From: Bacteroidales bacterium
Lineage (GTDB): Bacteria > Bacteroidota > Bacteroidia > Bacteroidales > ML635J-15
NCBI GenBank assembly: GCA_031275085.1
Contig: JAISPG010000060.1
Location: 1-64,000 of the forward strand
Length of the DNA: 64,000 nucleotides
Direction of reading: 5' to 3'
Both the position numbers and the translations under genes were made by a program. Positions 35,901-46,871 of this stretch are shown one piece after another. The notes under the pieces were generated by a model. That model was not told the DNA's origin and did not search any database. It was given only the letters and a program-made list of their open reading frames with translations. Numbering within the stretch: the first letter of the stretch is position 1; the number at the start of each line of letters is the position of its first letter.

Positions 35901-36715
35901 TCAATTATATGGTTGAACAAAAGAAAATAGATGGTGAATATCGCCGTAAGAAACTTGATATAACAATAGGGGATGAACTTCCTTCCGGAATAATGCAATT
36001 AGCAAAAGTTTATCTTGCAAGTAAACGAACTGTTAAAGTTGGGGATAAACTTGCCGGTCGTCATGGTAACAAGGGTATTCTGGCTAGAATTGTTCGTCAG
36101 GAAGATATGCCTTTCCTTGAAGATGGAACTCCGGTAGATATAGTGTTGAATCCGTTAGGAGTGCCTTCCCGTATGAATCTGGGACAGATTTATGAAACTG
36201 TTCTCGGTTGGGCAGGACAAGTATTGGGTTGTAAATTTGCTACTCCGATTTTTGACGGTGCAACAATAGAACAAATTAATGAATATACAGATAAAGCAGG
36301 ATTACCCCGTTACGGAAAAACTTATCTTTATGATGGCGGAACCGGACAAAAATTCGACCAACCTGCAACTGTTGGTATGATATATATGCTTAAATTAGGA
36401 CATATGGTTGAGGATAAAATGCATGCACGTTCTATTGGACCTTATTCATTAATTACTCAACAACCATTAGGAGGTAAGGCACAGTTTGGTGGACAACGTT
36501 TTGGGGAAATGGAAGTATGGGCATTGGAAGCATTTGGAGCAGCTAATATCCTTCAGGAAATACTTACTGTTAAGTCTGATGATGTCGTAGGACGTGCTAA
36601 GACTTATGAAAGTATAGTAAAAGGAGAACAAATGCCTACGCCGGGAATCCCTGAATCTTTAAACGTTCTTTTACATGAATTGAGAGGACTTTGTCTGAGA
36701 GTGGATCTTGATTAA
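32912..36715 (+). CDS. rpoB: RNA polymerase beta subunit
   Basis: 1267 residues from the ATG at 32912 ([15 protein letters not shown]). A TTG 36 bases upstream is in frame but adds an atypical [12 protein letters not shown] leader. Conserved blocks include the rifampicin region with [16 protein letters not shown] and the adjacent [20 protein letters not shown] and the C-terminal [20 protein letters not shown]. The QLSQFMDQ and HKRR sequence looks rifampicin-sensitive. Forms the core enzyme with rpoC 30 bases downstream. Confidence 0.99.
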   Translation: MTVNKKERINFSTTKNQLEYPDFLEIQIKSFQEFFQLDSTAEQRKSEGLYKVFQENFPITDTRNNFVLEFLDYSLDPPRYSIEQCIERGLTYSVPLKAKLKLYCTDTEHEDFETSVQDVWLGTVPYMTPSGTFVINGAERVVVSQLHRSPGVFFSQTIHTNGTKLYSARIIPFKGSWIEFATDINSVMYAYIDRKKKSPVTTLLRAIGFESDKDILEIFDLADEIKVSKTALKKIVGRRLAARVLKTWIEDFVDEDTAEVVSIERNEVVIDRETIIDNHHIDLILESGAKTVLLHKENQKISDYAIIYNTLQKDACNSEKEAVVHIYRQLRNSEPPDEATARDVIDKLFFSDKRYDLGDVGRYRINNKLGLDIDPEIKVLTKEDIIAIIKYLIELINSKADVDDIDHLSNRRVRTVGEQLANQFSVGLARMARTIRERMNVRDNEVFHPLDLINSKTLSSVINSFFGTNQLSQFMDQINPIAEITHKRRMSALGPGGLSRERAGFEVRDVHFTHYGRLCPIETPEGPNIGLISSLCVYAKVNTLGFIETPYRRVSDKKVALNDIVYLSAEEEDSRIIAQANAKIDEDGNFLNPRVRARDNGDYIVIEPDRLELMDVAPNQIASIAASLIPFLEHDDANRALMGSNMMRQAVPLLKPEAPIVGTGIEHMVAKDSRILLVAEGDGVVEYVDAEKIIVRYERSEEEKFISFTDDAKTYYVPKFQKTNQNTCVNLKPIVTKGEKVTKGTILTEGYATEGGELALGRNLKVAFMPWKGYNFEDAIVISERILREDFFTSIHISDYQLEIRETKRGMEELTSDIPNVSEQATKDLDENGIIRIGAYVKPGDIMIGKITPKGESDPSPEEKLLRAIFGDKAGDAKDASLKASPSINGVVIDKKLFSKTVKDRKVKNQDKLLLENLDSQQQQDTAKLRGILLEKLFVLVNGKTSQGVKDNFNNDVIPRGVKFTQKLLADLDFININPNKWTTDKSRNETISSLLFNYMVEQKKIDGEYRRKKLDITIGDELPSGIMQLAKVYLASKRTVKVGDKLAGRHGNKGILARIVRQEDMPFLEDGTPVDIVLNPLGVPSRMNLGQIYETVLGWAGQVLGCKFATPIFDGATIEQINEYTDKAGLPRYGKTYLYDGGTGQKFDQPATVGMIYMLKLGHMVEDKMHARSIGPYSLITQQPLGGKAQFGGQRFGEMEVWALEAFGAANILQEILTVKSDDVVGRAKTYESIVKGEQMPTPGIPESLNVLLHELRGLCLRVDLD

Positions 36716-36745
36716 TAATAAAAAAATAAATAAATAGCTAATAAT

Positions 36746-39700
36746 ATGGCTTTTAGAAAAGATAATAAATTAAAAACAAATTTTTCCCGTATTACAATAA
36801 GTTTGGCTTCTCCGGAAGAAATTCAGGATATATCAAGCGGAGAAGTAACAAAACCGGAAACAATAAATTATCGTACATATAAACCTGAAAGAGACGGTTT
36901 ATTTTGCGAAAGGATTTTCGGTCCGGTTAAAGACTATGAATGTCATTGCGGTAAATATAAACGCATAAGATATAAAGGTATTGTTTGCGACAGATGTGGT
37001 GTTGAAGTTGCTGAAAAGAAAGTACGTAGAGAAAGGATGGGACATATAAAACTGGAAGTTCCTGTTGCTCATATCTGGTACTTTAAAACTCTTCCTAATA
37101 AAATAGGATATTTGTTAGGATTACCGGCAAAAAAACTTGACTCTATAATCTATTATGAAAGATATGTTGTAATTCAACCGGGAGTAAAAGCTGTTGATGG
37201 TATTCAGGAATTAGATTTTTTAACTGAGGATGAATATCTCGAAATATTAGAATCACTTCCAAGAGAAAATCAGCTATTGGAAGATTCCGACCCGAATAAA
37301 TTTGTGGCAAAAATGGGAGCTGAGGCTGTCTACGATTTACTTCAGCGTATAGATTTAGATACATTATCTTATGACCTTAGAGATAAGGCAAGCAAAGAAA
37401 CATCTCAACAACGTAAAAGTGAAGCACTTAAACGGTTAAGTGTTGTGGAAGCTTTTAGATTATCTAAAGATAAAAACAAGCCGGAATGGATGATAATAAA
37501 AATAGTTCCGGTTATTCCTCCGGAATTAAGACCATTAGTTCCGCTTGATGGAGGTCGTTTTGCAACATCAGACCTTAATGACTTATATCGTAGAGTTATA
37601 ATTAGGAATAATCGTTTGAAACGATTGTTGGAAATTAAAGCTCCGGAAGTTATTTTACGTAATGAAAAACGTATGCTTCAGGAGGCAATAGATTCTTTGT
37701 TTGATAATTCAAGAAAATCAAATGCCGTTAAAACGGATGCTAATAGACCGCTTAAATCATTAAGCGACAGTTTAAAAGGAAAACAAGGTCGTTTCCGTCA
37801 GAATTTGCTTGGTAAACGTGTCGATTTTTCCGCACGTTCTGTTATTGTTGTAGGGCCTGAACTTAAAATGCATGAATGTGGTATTCCGAAGGATATGGCT
37901 GCTGAATTATATAAACCTTTTATTATTCGTAAATTAACTGAAAGGGGTATTGTTAAGACAGTTAAATCAGCAAAGAAAATTGTTGAAAGAAAAGAACCTA
38001 TTATTTGGGATATTCTGGAAAATGTATTAAAAGGACACCCAATATTACTTAATCGTGCTCCTACTCTTCACCGCCTTGGTATTCAGGCATTTCAGCCAAA
38101 ACTTATAGAGGGTAAGGCTATTCAGTTACATCCACTTGTATGTACGGCTTTCAATGCCGACTTTGACGGTGACCAGATGGCTGTACATTTACCATTGGGT
38201 AATGCGGCTATTTTAGAAGCACAAGTTTTAATGCTTGCATCACATAATATTCTTAATCCTGCTAATGGTGCTCCGATTACTGTTCCTTCACAGGATATGG
38301 TTCTTGGTTTATATTATATGACCAAGGAAAGAAAAGGTGCAAAAGGAGAAGGACAGAAATTTTATTCTCCTGAAGAAGTTATTATTGCCCATAATGAAGG
38401 AAAACTTAGCCTTCATGCACCTATCGAAGTTAGGACACAAGATATAAACGAGAGCGGTGAGATAGAAACCAGGATGATTTCTACTACTACAGGAAGAGTT
38501 TTATTCAACCAGATCGTTCCGAAAGAATATGGATACATTAATGAACTTTTGACAAAAAAATCTCTTCGTGATATTATAGGAAATCTTGTTGGAAAATGTG
38601 GTACTGCAGTTACTGCAAAATTCCTTGATGACATAAAAGATTTAGGCTACAGTAATGCCTTCGTCGGAGGTTTGTCTTTCAACCTGGACGATGTTATTGT
38701 TCCGGAAGAAAAACAGGATTTGATTCAGGAAGGGTATGAACAGGTTGAAGAGATCATGTTCAATTATAACAATGGGTTCATTACTGACAATGAAAGATAT
38801 AATCAGGTAATTGATGTGTGGACTAATATCAATGCTCGTTTGAGTATTGAAGTTATGCGAAAACTTTCTACTGATGATCAGGGATTTAATGCTGTATATA
38901 TGATGCTTGATTCCGGAGCAAGGGGGTCAAAAGAACAGATCAGTCAGCTTTGCGGTATGAGAGGTCTTATGGCAAAACCTCAGAAATCAGGTGTTGCAAC
39001 CAGTGAAATTATTGAAAACCCGATTCTTTCTAACTTTAAAGAAGGTTTGTCGATTCTTGAGTACTTTATTTCTACACACGGTGCCCGTAAAGGGTTAGCT
39101 GATACCGCTCTTAAAACTGCCGATGCAGGTTACTTGACAAGGCGTTTGGTTGACGTTGCTCAGGATGTTATCATTACTGAAGAAGATTGTGGAACATTAA
39201 GAGGATTGGTAGCTACAGAATTAAAGAAAAATGATGAAGAAGTAATTGAATCATTATATGAAAAAATACTAGGTAGAACCAGTGTTCATGATATATATCA
39301 TCCGCAAACAGAAGAATTAATCGTTTCATCTGGTGAAGAAATAACAGAAAGAATAGCAAAAATAATTGAAGATTCTCCAATAGAAAAAGTTGAGATTCGT
39401 TCAGTATTAACCTGTGAATCCCGTAAAGGAGTATGTGCAAAATGTTACGGACGTAATCTTGCTACCAGAAGAATGATACAAAAAGGAGAAGCCGTTGGTG
39501 TCATTGCTGCACAATCAATCGGTGAACCGGGTACTCAGCTTACTCTTAGAACATTCCATATGGGGGGGGTTGCAGGTAATATTGCAAGTGAATCCTCAAT
39601 TACGGCAAAATACGATGGTGTCCTGGAAATTGAAGAATTACGTACGGTTAGTCATGAAGAATCAGATGGAAGTTTTGTTGATATTGTAATTACACGTATG

Positions 39701-41011
39701 GCTGAAATGAAAATTTTAGACTCTAATACAAAAATTCCGTTAGTTCATAAACCTATACCTTATGGTTCCAAATTATATTTTAAAAATGGCGATATTGTTA
39801 AAAAAGGCGATAAAATATGTGATTGGGACCTTTATAACATTGTAATTATTTCTGAATTTTCAGGAAAACTTATGTTTGAAGATGTTATTGAAGGTATTAA
39901 TTATAAAGAAGAACTTGCCATTCAAACAGGTTTTACCGAAAAAATAATAATCGAAACAAAAGACAAATCGAAAATTCCTGTAGCTAAGATTATTGGTAAA
40001 AACAAGGAAGTTCTTGCAACTTATAACCTGCCTGTTGGAGCTCGTTTGATAAAAGATGAGAAAGAAGACATCAAGGCTGGTGATATTCTGATAAAAATGC
40101 CTAGAATTGTTGGTAAAGGTGGTGATATTACCGGAGGTCTGCCTCGTGTAACCGAATTATTCGAAGCGCGTAACCCTTCTAATCCTGCAATTGTTTCTGA
40201 AATTGATGGTGAAGTAACATTTGGAAAAATTAAAAGAGGTAACCGTGAAATTGAAATAAAATCTAAAGAAGGTAATATTAAAAAATATCTTGTTCCACTT
40301 TCAAAACAAATTCTTGTTCAACAGAACGATTATATAAAAGCAGGAACACCATTGATTGACGGAGCGATTACTCCTTCAGATATTTTAGCAATTAAAGGGC
40401 CTACAGAAGTTCAGGAATATCTTGTTAATGAAATACAGGATGTATATCGTTTACAAGGTGTGAAAATAAATGATAAACATTTTGAATGTATTGTTAGGCA
40501 GATGATGAGAAAAGTAGTGGTTGAAGAACCTGGTGATACTCAATTTTTGGAAAAACAAGTTGTTGATAAATGGGAATTCAGAGAAGAAAATGACAGAGTA
40601 TTTGATAAAAAAGTGGTTATCGATGCAGGAGATTCAACTAATTTCCATCCCGGACAAATGATATCATACCGTCGTTTAAGAGATGAAAATTCAATGCTTA
40701 AACGTAAAGACCTGAGATTAGTAGAAGTTAGAGACGCTCTTCCTGCTACTTCAAGTCAGATACTTCAGGGAATTACAAGAGCTGCTCTTCAGACTAACAG
40801 TTTTATGTCGGCAGCTTCATTCCAGGAAACAACTAAAGTGCTTAATGAAGCAGCTATCAGAGCAAAAGTTGATGACCTTGAAGGATTGAAAGAAAATGTG
40901 ATTGTAGGTCATTTAATTCCTGCCGGTACCGGACAACGTGAATTTCAGAAAATTAAAGTTGCCGGTAAAAGTGATATAGAAAGATTACAGAAAAAAATAA
41001 CTGCTGAATAA
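36746..41011 (+). CDS. rpoC: RNA polymerase beta' subunit
   Basis: 1421 residues. N-terminal zinc ribbon ([20 protein letters not shown]), the catalytic Mg2+ loop [12 protein letters not shown] near residue 470, bridge helix region [22 protein letters not shown] and a second zinc site ([13 protein letters not shown]). The length fits Bacteroidota. It is followed after 7 bases by a DUF3467 gene. Confidence 0.99.
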   Translation: MAFRKDNKLKTNFSRITISLASPEEIQDISSGEVTKPETINYRTYKPERDGLFCERIFGPVKDYECHCGKYKRIRYKGIVCDRCGVEVAEKKVRRERMGHIKLEVPVAHIWYFKTLPNKIGYLLGLPAKKLDSIIYYERYVVIQPGVKAVDGIQELDFLTEDEYLEILESLPRENQLLEDSDPNKFVAKMGAEAVYDLLQRIDLDTLSYDLRDKASKETSQQRKSEALKRLSVVEAFRLSKDKNKPEWMIIKIVPVIPPELRPLVPLDGGRFATSDLNDLYRRVIIRNNRLKRLLEIKAPEVILRNEKRMLQEAIDSLFDNSRKSNAVKTDANRPLKSLSDSLKGKQGRFRQNLLGKRVDFSARSVIVVGPELKMHECGIPKDMAAELYKPFIIRKLTERGIVKTVKSAKKIVERKEPIIWDILENVLKGHPILLNRAPTLHRLGIQAFQPKLIEGKAIQLHPLVCTAFNADFDGDQMAVHLPLGNAAILEAQVLMLASHNILNPANGAPITVPSQDMVLGLYYMTKERKGAKGEGQKFYSPEEVIIAHNEGKLSLHAPIEVRTQDINESGEIETRMISTTTGRVLFNQIVPKEYGYINELLTKKSLRDIIGNLVGKCGTAVTAKFLDDIKDLGYSNAFVGGLSFNLDDVIVPEEKQDLIQEGYEQVEEIMFNYNNGFITDNERYNQVIDVWTNINARLSIEVMRKLSTDDQGFNAVYMMLDSGARGSKEQISQLCGMRGLMAKPQKSGVATSEIIENPILSNFKEGLSILEYFISTHGARKGLADTALKTADAGYLTRRLVDVAQDVIITEEDCGTLRGLVATELKKNDEEVIESLYEKILGRTSVHDIYHPQTEELIVSSGEEITERIAKIIEDSPIEKVEIRSVLTCESRKGVCAKCYGRNLATRRMIQKGEAVGVIAAQSIGEPGTQLTLRTFHMGGVAGNIASESSITAKYDGVLEIEELRTVSHEESDGSFVDIVITRMAEMKILDSNTKIPLVHKPIPYGSKLYFKNGDIVKKGDKICDWDLYNIVIISEFSGKLMFEDVIEGINYKEELAIQTGFTEKIIIETKDKSKIPVAKIIGKNKEVLATYNLPVGARLIKDEKEDIKAGDILIKMPRIVGKGGDITGGLPRVTELFEARNPSNPAIVSEIDGEVTFGKIKRGNREIEIKSKEGNIKKYLVPLSKQILVQQNDYIKAGTPLIDGAITPSDILAIKGPTEVQEYLVNEIQDVYRLQGVKINDKHFECIVRQMMRKVVVEEPGDTQFLEKQVVDKWEFREENDRVFDKKVVIDAGDSTNFHPGQMISYRRLRDENSMLKRKDLRLVEVRDALPATSSQILQGITRAALQTNSFMSAASFQETTKVLNEAAIRAKVDDLEGLKENVIVGHLIPAGTGQREFQKIKVAGKSDIERLQKKITAE

Positions 41012-41018
41012 TACAGAT

Positions 41019-41345
41019 ATGAGTGATAACAATAAGAATAATACAAATCAGATCAATATTGAATTAACTGAAGACACTGGTCAGGGAGCATACGCAAACC
41101 TGGCTGTGATAACACATTCAACTTCAGAATTTATACTTGATTTTGTAAGAATCATGCCTGGTTTACCAAAGGCAAAAGTTCAGTCGAGAATTATACTTAC
41201 TCCTGAGCATGCAAAAAGATTAATGGCAGCATTACAGGATAATATTGTAAAATACGAATCGGTAAACGGAACAATTAAGGTAAATAACAGAGGAAATAAT
41301 CCTCCCATACCTATGAATTTTGGTGGACCTACTGCTCAGGCATAA
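41019..41345 (+). CDS. DUF3467 domain protein
   Basis: 108 residues. The core YANLAVITHSTSEFILDFVRIMPGLPKAKVQSRIILTPEHAKRLM region (split over residues about 22-67) is characteristic of DUF3467, a small family that follows rpoC in many Bacteroidota. Its role is unknown; constant linkage to rpoC suggests a part in transcription or expression. A terminator follows at 41481-41513. Confidence 0.92.
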   Translation: MSDNNKNNTNQINIELTEDTGQGAYANLAVITHSTSEFILDFVRIMPGLPKAKVQSRIILTPEHAKRLMAALQDNIVKYESVNGTIKVNNRGNNPPIPMNFGGPTAQA

Positions 41346-41480
41346 ATAGTATTAAGTTAATTTAATATCTAAAGTAATGCACTGAAAGGTAGTTGATGAT
41401 TATTTTATAATTGATTTATTAAATCGGATAGAGTATAAATTTGATAGTGATCATCTTTATCAGAAATTAATACATATATT

Positions 41481-41513
41481 AAAAAAGACAGCTTTTAAAA
41501 AGTTGTCTTTTTT
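41481..41513 (+). terminator. Rho-independent terminator of the rpoBC operon
   Basis: AAAAAAGACAGCTT pairs with AAGTTGTCTTTTTT (one G-U pair) around a short AT loop, leaving a T-run. It lies 135 bases after the DUF3467 stop and ends the long secE-to-DUF3467 transcript. Confidence 0.85.
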
Positions 41514-41719
41514 AATATAGCTCAAAATAATATATTCCCGGGTTTTAAAACTTGACAATTTTTTATATAAATATATTCTAATATTTAATAATTAACATAT
41601 ATATTTAAGCATAAAACAAAGTTGAAACTATTTTTGTTAGTTATTTGTTTATAATAATGTGAAGAGTTTTTAAATTCAATTATTTAAAAAACAATTAATT
41701 TATTTTTCATATTTTGTAA

Positions 41720-41749
41720 TTGAAACATTAAATAAAAAATATACTTTTG
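41720..41749 (+). promoter_or_regulatory. Promoter of the YitT-family gene
   Basis: TTG at 41720-41722 and TACTTTTG at 41742-41749 are separated by 19 bases, close to the full Bacteroidota consensus. The leader to the ATG is 19 bases. Confidence 0.75.
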
Positions 41750-41768
41750 CAGGCTTAAAATAAAAAAA

Positions 41769-42662
41769 ATGGTAAAATTGAAAAAAATAAAAAAGGAAGA
41801 TTTATTTAATACCATTCAAAACTATTTTTTTATAGTTGTAGGTTTGTTTATATATGCATTTGGCTGGTCGGCTTTTATAATACCTTCTCACTTAACCGGA
41901 GGTGGTGTTGCGGGATTATCGACAATTCTTCATTTTGCATTCGGGACTCCGATCGGGATGATGAACCTTATTATAAATGGGATTTTGATAGCTGTTGCAT
42001 TTAAAATACTCGGACCACGTTTCATTATAAAAACAATAATATGTACTGTACTTGTTTCAGTATTTTTTGATGTTCTGACTCCACAGTTCCCGGAACCTTT
42101 GATCAAAGATAATTTATTGACCTGCACACTTTTGGGTGGAGCATTATCAGCAATAGGTATCGGTTTGGTCATTACTAACGGAGGAAACTCCGGAGGGACG
42201 GATATCATTGTACTTATGATAAGTAAATATCGAAATATTTCCTATGGAAAAACATCAATGATGATCAATATAATAATTATTGCTCTTCTGATTTTAGTCG
42301 AAAAAGATATTGAAAAATTATTATATAGTTATCTTAATATGATTATAGGAACAACAATGTCTGATCTTGTTATAGGTGGGTTCAGGCAGTCGTTCCAGAT
42401 TATGGTCTTTTCTCCTTCAAATGATAAAATTGCAGAAAGGATAAGTAAAGAAGCAGGACGTGGTGTCACAATACTTAAAGGATACGGATGGTTTACTCAA
42501 AAAGAACAGGATGTTTTAGTTACGATGTTACACAGAACAGAAAAATATGCTGTTATGCGGATAATTAAACAAGAAGACCCGAATGCTTTTGTTTCAGTAT
42601 CTAAAGTTCAGGGTGTTTTCGGAAAGAATTTTGAAGAACTTAAAATATCATCGAAAAAATAG
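41769..42662 (+). CDS. YitT-family membrane protein (DUF161/DUF2179)
   Basis: 297 residues. Five or six hydrophobic helices in the first 200 residues (for example YFFIVVGLFIYAFGWSAFI and TCTLLGGALSAIGIGLVI) with glycine-rich turns (THLTGGGVAG-like, NGGNSGGTD), then a C-terminal soluble DUF2179 domain (ISKEAGRGVTILKGYGWF). The family is widespread; its transported substrate is not established. It has its own promoter and stands alone. Confidence 0.9.
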   Translation: MVKLKKIKKEDLFNTIQNYFFIVVGLFIYAFGWSAFIIPSHLTGGGVAGLSTILHFAFGTPIGMMNLIINGILIAVAFKILGPRFIIKTIICTVLVSVFFDVLTPQFPEPLIKDNLLTCTLLGGALSAIGIGLVITNGGNSGGTDIIVLMISKYRNISYGKTSMMINIIIIALLILVEKDIEKLLYSYLNMIIGTTMSDLVIGGFRQSFQIMVFSPSNDKIAERISKEAGRGVTILKGYGWFTQKEQDVLVTMLHRTEKYAVMRIIKQEDPNAFVSVSKVQGVFGKNFEELKISSKK

Positions 42663-42732
42663 GTTTTAGAAAAACTTAGTTACTTACTGTTTTTTGCTGT
42701 ATTTTTCAATCTTAAATTTTTAAAATATATTT

Positions 42733-42740
42733 TATCTTTG
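42733..42740 (+). promoter_or_regulatory. -7 box before the glycosyltransferase gene
   Basis: TATCTTTG fits TAnnTTTG and lies 17 bases before the ATG. No good -33 element is visible at the right distance. Confidence 0.5.
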
Positions 42741-42757
42741 TATAAAGCTTTCTATTA

Positions 42758-43933
42758 ATGCGATTATTGGTTCTAAACTATGAATACCCTCCATTAGGTG
42801 GCAGAGCTGGCGTTATTACCCGGAATATTTCAGAAAGGCTGGCAAACCGCAATAATAAAATTACTGTAATAACCACATGGTTTGACGGGGAACCTGAAGA
42901 TATTACGGATGGCAGTTTACGTGTTATAAGATTAAAATCAAAACGTAAATACATATTCAGGTCTGATCCGAAAGAAATGTTATCATGGATGTCGGCTTCA
43001 AAAAAGTTTCTGAGAGAACATCTAAAAACAGAAAAATATGATCTCTGTCTTGCAAACTTTGCATTGCCAGGAGGTGAAGTGGCATACAGCATGAAACTTA
43101 TATACGGCTTACCTTATGTGATTTTATCGCATGGGCATGATATTCCATGGCTTTTCCCGGAACAAATGATGTGGTACCACGCACTGACATACCATTGGAT
43201 ACATAAAATCTGTCTGCAATCGGAAAGAAATTATATCCGTTCAAAAGACATGAAAGATAATATAGATTCTTTTTTAGGAAAGAAATTTTCCTCAAAAAAT
43301 ATGATTATAAATAATGGTTGGGACAGTAGTATTTTCAAGCCGGATTATTCAAAGAGAAGCAGGCAATTCATTATTTTATTTCCGGGCAGACTTGTTAAGC
43401 AGAAGGAGCCTTTAATATTTTTGCAGGCCATTAAAATTTTAAAAGATCAGATCCCTGAATTTAAAGTACATATACTGGGAGATGGATACTTAAGAAAGAA
43501 AATGGAAATTTTCGTATCCGAATCTAATTTAAATAATACTGTTATTTTTAAATCGTGGATAAGTCAAGAAGAGATGTTACATGAATACCAAACAGCATCT
43601 TTAACTGTATTGCCTTCCTTAAACGGAGATATGAGTATTGCTACGCTTGAAGCCATTACTTGCGGTCAATATCTGATTACAACAAAAGTGCCAAATAATA
43701 ATGATCTTATTATACCAAACATTAATGGAAACTTTATTGAAAAAAATAATCCCGGAGATATTGCAAAAAAAATATTTGATTATTATAGTGAAAAATTCAG
43801 TAATGGATATTTATTGCCTGTTGAAGAACTAGGCAAATATCATAAATTATTTGAGTGGGATAAGATAATTGACATGTATGAAGAAGACTTTGATAAAATT
43901 ATCTTAGAAGCAAAACTAAAAAGAGACTTATAA
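42758..43933 (+). CDS. Glycosyltransferase family 4 (GT-B fold)
   Basis: 391 residues. N-terminal NYEYPPLGGRAGVITRNISERL matches the donor/acceptor loop of GT4 enzymes; the C-terminal half has FPGRLVKQKEPLIFLQA and the motif region MSIATLEAITCGQYLIT, where family members bind the nucleotide-sugar. It probably adds a sugar to an envelope glycan or lipid. The acceptor is unknown; there are no polysaccharide genes beside it. Convergent with an outer-membrane protein gene only 3 bases away. Confidence 0.9.
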   Translation: MRLLVLNYEYPPLGGRAGVITRNISERLANRNNKITVITTWFDGEPEDITDGSLRVIRLKSKRKYIFRSDPKEMLSWMSASKKFLREHLKTEKYDLCLANFALPGGEVAYSMKLIYGLPYVILSHGHDIPWLFPEQMMWYHALTYHWIHKICLQSERNYIRSKDMKDNIDSFLGKKFSSKNMIINNGWDSSIFKPDYSKRSRQFIILFPGRLVKQKEPLIFLQAIKILKDQIPEFKVHILGDGYLRKKMEIFVSESNLNNTVIFKSWISQEEMLHEYQTASLTVLPSLNGDMSIATLEAITCGQYLITTKVPNNNDLIIPNINGNFIEKNNPGDIAKKIFDYYSEKFSNGYLLPVEELGKYHKLFEWDKIIDMYEEDFDKIILEAKLKRDL

Positions 43934-43936
43934 TAT

Positions 43937-44815
43937 TTATCTGATCAAAATTCTTATACCGGCAGTAATTCTCAGATTTTGTAAATTCAGATATGCATCT
44001 TTATCTAAGTTTTGTATTTCTCCTTTTCTTTTTATACTTTTTAATTTTCCTGAATTATATGAAGCTTTAAGACCCACAGCAAAATTACTGCCCAGTTTAA
44101 AATCAACGCCCAGGTCGCCTCCAAAATATAGTGTTGATCCGGTAATTTTTATGTCACTGTTTATATATGAATAGTTATTGATATAATTAGCGCTTCCCAA
44201 TCCTGCATTAAGATAAACAATCGACCATTTCGACTCATAGCGGCCGGAAACAAGTATTCCTATATTCCATAGAATAATATTGTCAGAAATGGAGCCGTTG
44301 CCTATACCTAATTCATTTCTGATAGTAGCTTCATTAGAAGAACTAAAATAACTTGCATTTAAGCCCATTCCACAGTACTTATTAAAATAATATGTGATAT
44401 CACCCGAAAAATTTATCCCTTTCCTAAGTTTTTTATAATAATCGCCAAGTTCATATGGAGTTGTATTTTTTATTTCATTAAGCCTGTATCCGATTCCTGC
44501 ATTTATACCTATGGATATCCATGTATAATCTTTTTCTTTTACCTGATATAATGGTGCTTCCTGTTTAATTTTATATTCCTGATATTCGTTGTCACCATAA
44601 TAACCAAAAACATATTTTTTTACATCATTTGAATGAATTGAATGATCAGTAAGCTTATTTTCTGTTTTCTGTGAATAAAATATATATCCTTTATCTAGTT
44701 TTTGTATCTTACAATTTATGGAATCTCCGGATTGTTTAATGATAAGGTCTTGTGCGTAAGATGATTGAAAAATAAATATCAACACAATAATATTAAGGAA
44801 TAATTTTATTTTCAT
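43937..44815 (-). CDS. Outer-membrane beta-barrel protein
   Basis: 292 residues with signal peptide MKIKLFLNIIVLIFIFQSSYAQ. Residues to about 95 form a short domain with GDSINCKIQKLDKGYIFY, then about 190 residues of alternating strands (GINAGIGYRL, INFSGDITYYF, NAGLGSANYINNY) ending LRITAGIRILIR, typical of a small outer-membrane barrel. Function unknown. Confidence 0.8.
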   Translation of the reverse strand: MKIKLFLNIIVLIFIFQSSYAQDLIIKQSGDSINCKIQKLDKGYIFYSQKTENKLTDHSIHSNDVKKYVFGYYGDNEYQEYKIKQEAPLYQVKEKDYTWISIGINAGIGYRLNEIKNTTPYELGDYYKKLRKGINFSGDITYYFNKYCGMGLNASYFSSSNEATIRNELGIGNGSISDNIILWNIGILVSGRYESKWSIVYLNAGLGSANYINNYSYINSDIKITGSTLYFGGDLGVDFKLGSNFAVGLKASYNSGKLKSIKRKGEIQNLDKDAYLNLQNLRITAGIRILIR

Positions 44816-44936
44816 TTTTCCAAATTATATAACATAGAAACAAATATATAAAAAAGATTTATATTGAAAAATGTTACGATAATAAAAACGCTATATCTTT
44901 CACAGCAAATCCAATCAGAAAAAACATTGAGTGAAA

Positions 44937-45479
44937 TTATTCTTCCTCATCAGTTATATTTGAATAAATCAAAGTTTTCAGGCTTTGAATTATTTTAAAA
45001 TTATTGAGATTTATATTTTCAAAAACTTCTTTTACATCAGAACTGCTGATTTCAAAAATTTCATCATTTCTGGCATAGGATATTTTAAATTCTACATCCT
45101 GATACTGACAAATAAAATTTGCAAAAGTTCCGGACAGATCACCCAAAGGTTGCATGTCAATATGATTTTTTCGGAAAGAACCGTAAATTTGAGTTCCTTT
45201 TCCTAATTCGGATGTTAACCTGAATTCCCCTTCTGCCAGTTCTGAATGATATTTTAAAAGAGCTATTCCCATACCGATTTTTCTTTCTTTTCTGGAAGAA
45301 TAAAAAGATTCATTGATTGCTTCAAGAGTTTCTTTATCCATTCCGCAACCATTATCAGTAATTTTCACTGAAAATATATTTTCAGTATCATTATCGATAA
45401 TATCGATATTTATTACAGAAGCTCCTGCCCGTATCGAATTGTGAACAATATCAATAATATGTAAATCTAATGTTTTCAA
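44937..45479 (-). CDS. HATPase-domain ATP-binding protein (hydrogenase-locus companion type)
   Basis: 180 residues. A GHKL ATPase domain without a dimerisation/phosphoacceptor domain: LHIIDIVHNSIRAGA (N box), ITDNGCGMD (G1) and GMGIALLKYHSE (G2). The start is a TTG whose bases overlap the TGA of the upstream PHP gene as TTGA, indicating translational coupling. Proteins like this occur with PHP and DRTGG proteins in FeFe-hydrogenase loci of Clostridia, Thermotogae and Bacteroidota. It may act as an anti-sigma-like or kinase partner of the SpoIIE-type phosphatase; that is inference. Confidence 0.83.
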   Translation of the reverse strand: MKTLDLHIIDIVHNSIRAGASVINIDIIDNDTENIFSVKITDNGCGMDKETLEAINESFYSSRKERKIGMGIALLKYHSELAEGEFRLTSELGKGTQIYGSFRKNHIDMQPLGDLSGTFANFICQYQDVEFKISYARNDEIFEISSSDVKEVFENINLNNFKIIQSLKTLIYSNITDEEE

Positions 45480-46231
45480 TATTTTGGCGCTTGTTGAATT
45501 GCTTTTTTTATATTAATAAAATCTATTTGGTCAATTTCAAAATTATTATGAACTTTTCCGATATCTTCTATAAAATGAGCATCAGAATCGGTAATATAAT
45601 TATATCCCTTAAACCATGGAAACCTTTCAAAAAAGTTATTTCTAAAAGCATAAGGGCTTAGTTCCAGAGCATCAAATTTTAAATCTTCAGGTACAAAACC
45701 CAGTTGAGAGCTTAAACTGGTATCTTTTCTGTCGACATGTGCAGGTACAAAGATTCCTCCCATATCATCAACTTTTTTCTGTAATTCATTTATCGACAAG
45801 TCAAGAGCATTTATAAGCAAATATGGAACTTCATCCAATATATTTTCTTCTTCATCTACAACTAATTGATATCCGAATTTATCAACTGAATTAGGGAAAA
45901 AAATAACTTTAGATTCTAAAAATTCCTGAAATTCCTTTAGTTTTTTACTATCAGGCATATAACATAAACAATGTACCTCTTCCTTTGTCGTTACTTCTGC
46001 GCCTTTAAGTACAAAAATACCTTCTTTTTCAGCTATTTTTGAAACTACTTCTACATTTAACGTAGAATTATGATCGGTTATAGCTATTATATCCAATCCC
46101 AGTTCTTTTGCCCGTTCAACAATGGCAAGAGGACCCATTGCAAGGTTCCCGCAAGGAGATAATACTGTGTGAATATGTAGGTCTGCTTTAATTTTCACCG
46201 GTAATAAGATGATATAATTTTCCACAAACAT
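45476..46231 (-). CDS. PHP-domain phosphoesterase
   Basis: 251 residues as read from the ATG at 46231. A GTG at 46198 (giving KIKADLHIHT near the N-terminus) is an alternative that shortens the overlap with the DRTGG gene from 44 to 11 bases. Metal-binding motifs are visible: ADLHIHTVLSPCG, AITDHN, ...HVDRK and YITDSDAH. PHP proteins are metal-dependent phosphoesterases. It is the middle gene of a DRTGG-PHP-ATPase operon; its substrate is unknown. Confidence 0.87.
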   Translation of the reverse strand: MFVENYIILLPVKIKADLHIHTVLSPCGNLAMGPLAIVERAKELGLDIIAITDHNSTLNVEVVSKIAEKEGIFVLKGAEVTTKEEVHCLCYMPDSKKLKEFQEFLESKVIFFPNSVDKFGYQLVVDEEENILDEVPYLLINALDLSINELQKKVDDMGGIFVPAHVDRKDTSLSSQLGFVPEDLKFDALELSPYAFRNNFFERFPWFKGYNYITDSDAHFIEDIGKVHNNFEIDQIDFINIKKAIQQAPKY

Positions 46232-46526
46232 GGAATGATGGTTCTGGACTTACCAAAACACAAATTTCTTCATTTCTGGCATGTTCTATCATTTCTTTGT
46301 CAGGATTACCGTTGCCAATAATTAATATTGCAGGCATATCTTTTAGCGATGCAATAGCAGCAACATTTTTATGGGTCTGCATAGTTATCCAGATCTGACC
46401 TGATTTTGCATTTCCCATAACATCACTTAACAGGTCTGAAGCATATGCATCGGTAATTTCAATATCTCCATTGAAATCGACAATTTTATTCAGACCTAAT
46501 TTATCAATTATTTCAGATAATTTCAT
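46188..46526 (-). CDS. DRTGG-domain protein
   Basis: 112 residues forming one alpha/beta DRTGG-like domain: LSEIIDKLGLNKIV, ITDAYASDLLSDVMGNAKSG, then the ligand-loop region IASLKDMPAILIIGNGNP. The domain is associated with allosteric regulation and is a frequent neighbour of FeFe-hydrogenase genes. First gene of the operon with the PHP and ATPase genes, which overlap in sequence, arguing for a joint function. Confidence 0.82.
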   Translation of the reverse strand: MKLSEIIDKLGLNKIVDFNGDIEITDAYASDLLSDVMGNAKSGQIWITMQTHKNVAAIASLKDMPAILIIGNGNPDKEMIEHARNEEICVLVSPEPSFHVCGKLYHLITGEN

Positions 46527-46588
46527 AATATATATTTTTAATAAAATATAGTTAATTTTAAAGATTGAGTAGAATAAGAGCTATTTAC

Positions 46589-46843
46589 TTATTTTGAAAT
46601 ACACTTTTTAATAGTAATTATATTTTCTTCAATATTAGTTGTATCAAAATCCATATCACTACATTGTTTTATGTTTTCATCCTGCATATTTTCCAATACA
46701 AATATAACTTTCATAGACGAGGCTTTTCCGTTTTGTATTGTATTTATAGTGCAATTACATTTTTCCTTTTTTTCGCAGGATATAGATATTAAGCCAATAC
46801 TCAATATTATTAATATTATTAATATTATTGATAATGTTTTCAT
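46589..46843 (-). CDS. Small lipoprotein
   Basis: 84 residues. Signal peptide with lipobox SISC followed by EKKEKCNC, then a short domain with two more cysteines near the C-terminus (KQCSDMD, TIKKCISK), which may form disulfides. The hydrophobic core of the signal is encoded by three copies of a 9-bp repeat. No family recognised. Lies between the DRTGG operon and a threonine dehydrogenase gene. Confidence 0.7.
   Translation of the reverse strand: MKTLSIILIILIILSIGLISISCEKKEKCNCTINTIQNGKASSMKVIFVLENMQDENIKQCSDMDFDTTNIEENIITIKKCISK
46802..46830. repeat. 9-bp tandem repeat in a lipoprotein signal sequence
   Basis: Three copies of AATATTATT (minus strand AATAATATT) encode I-L-I repeats of the signal peptide core. 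Copy-number change would keep the reading frame and alter signal length. Confidence 0.75.
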
Positions 46844-46871
46844 AATTTACAGATATTTGGTTAGTTTTATT

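Larger units (their letters stand above)
41346..41768. other. Intergenic region after the rpo operon
   Basis: About 420 bases. It contains the rpo operon terminator (41481-41513), then AT-rich DNA, and the yitT promoter (41720-41749). I see no gene in it. Confidence 0.6.
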
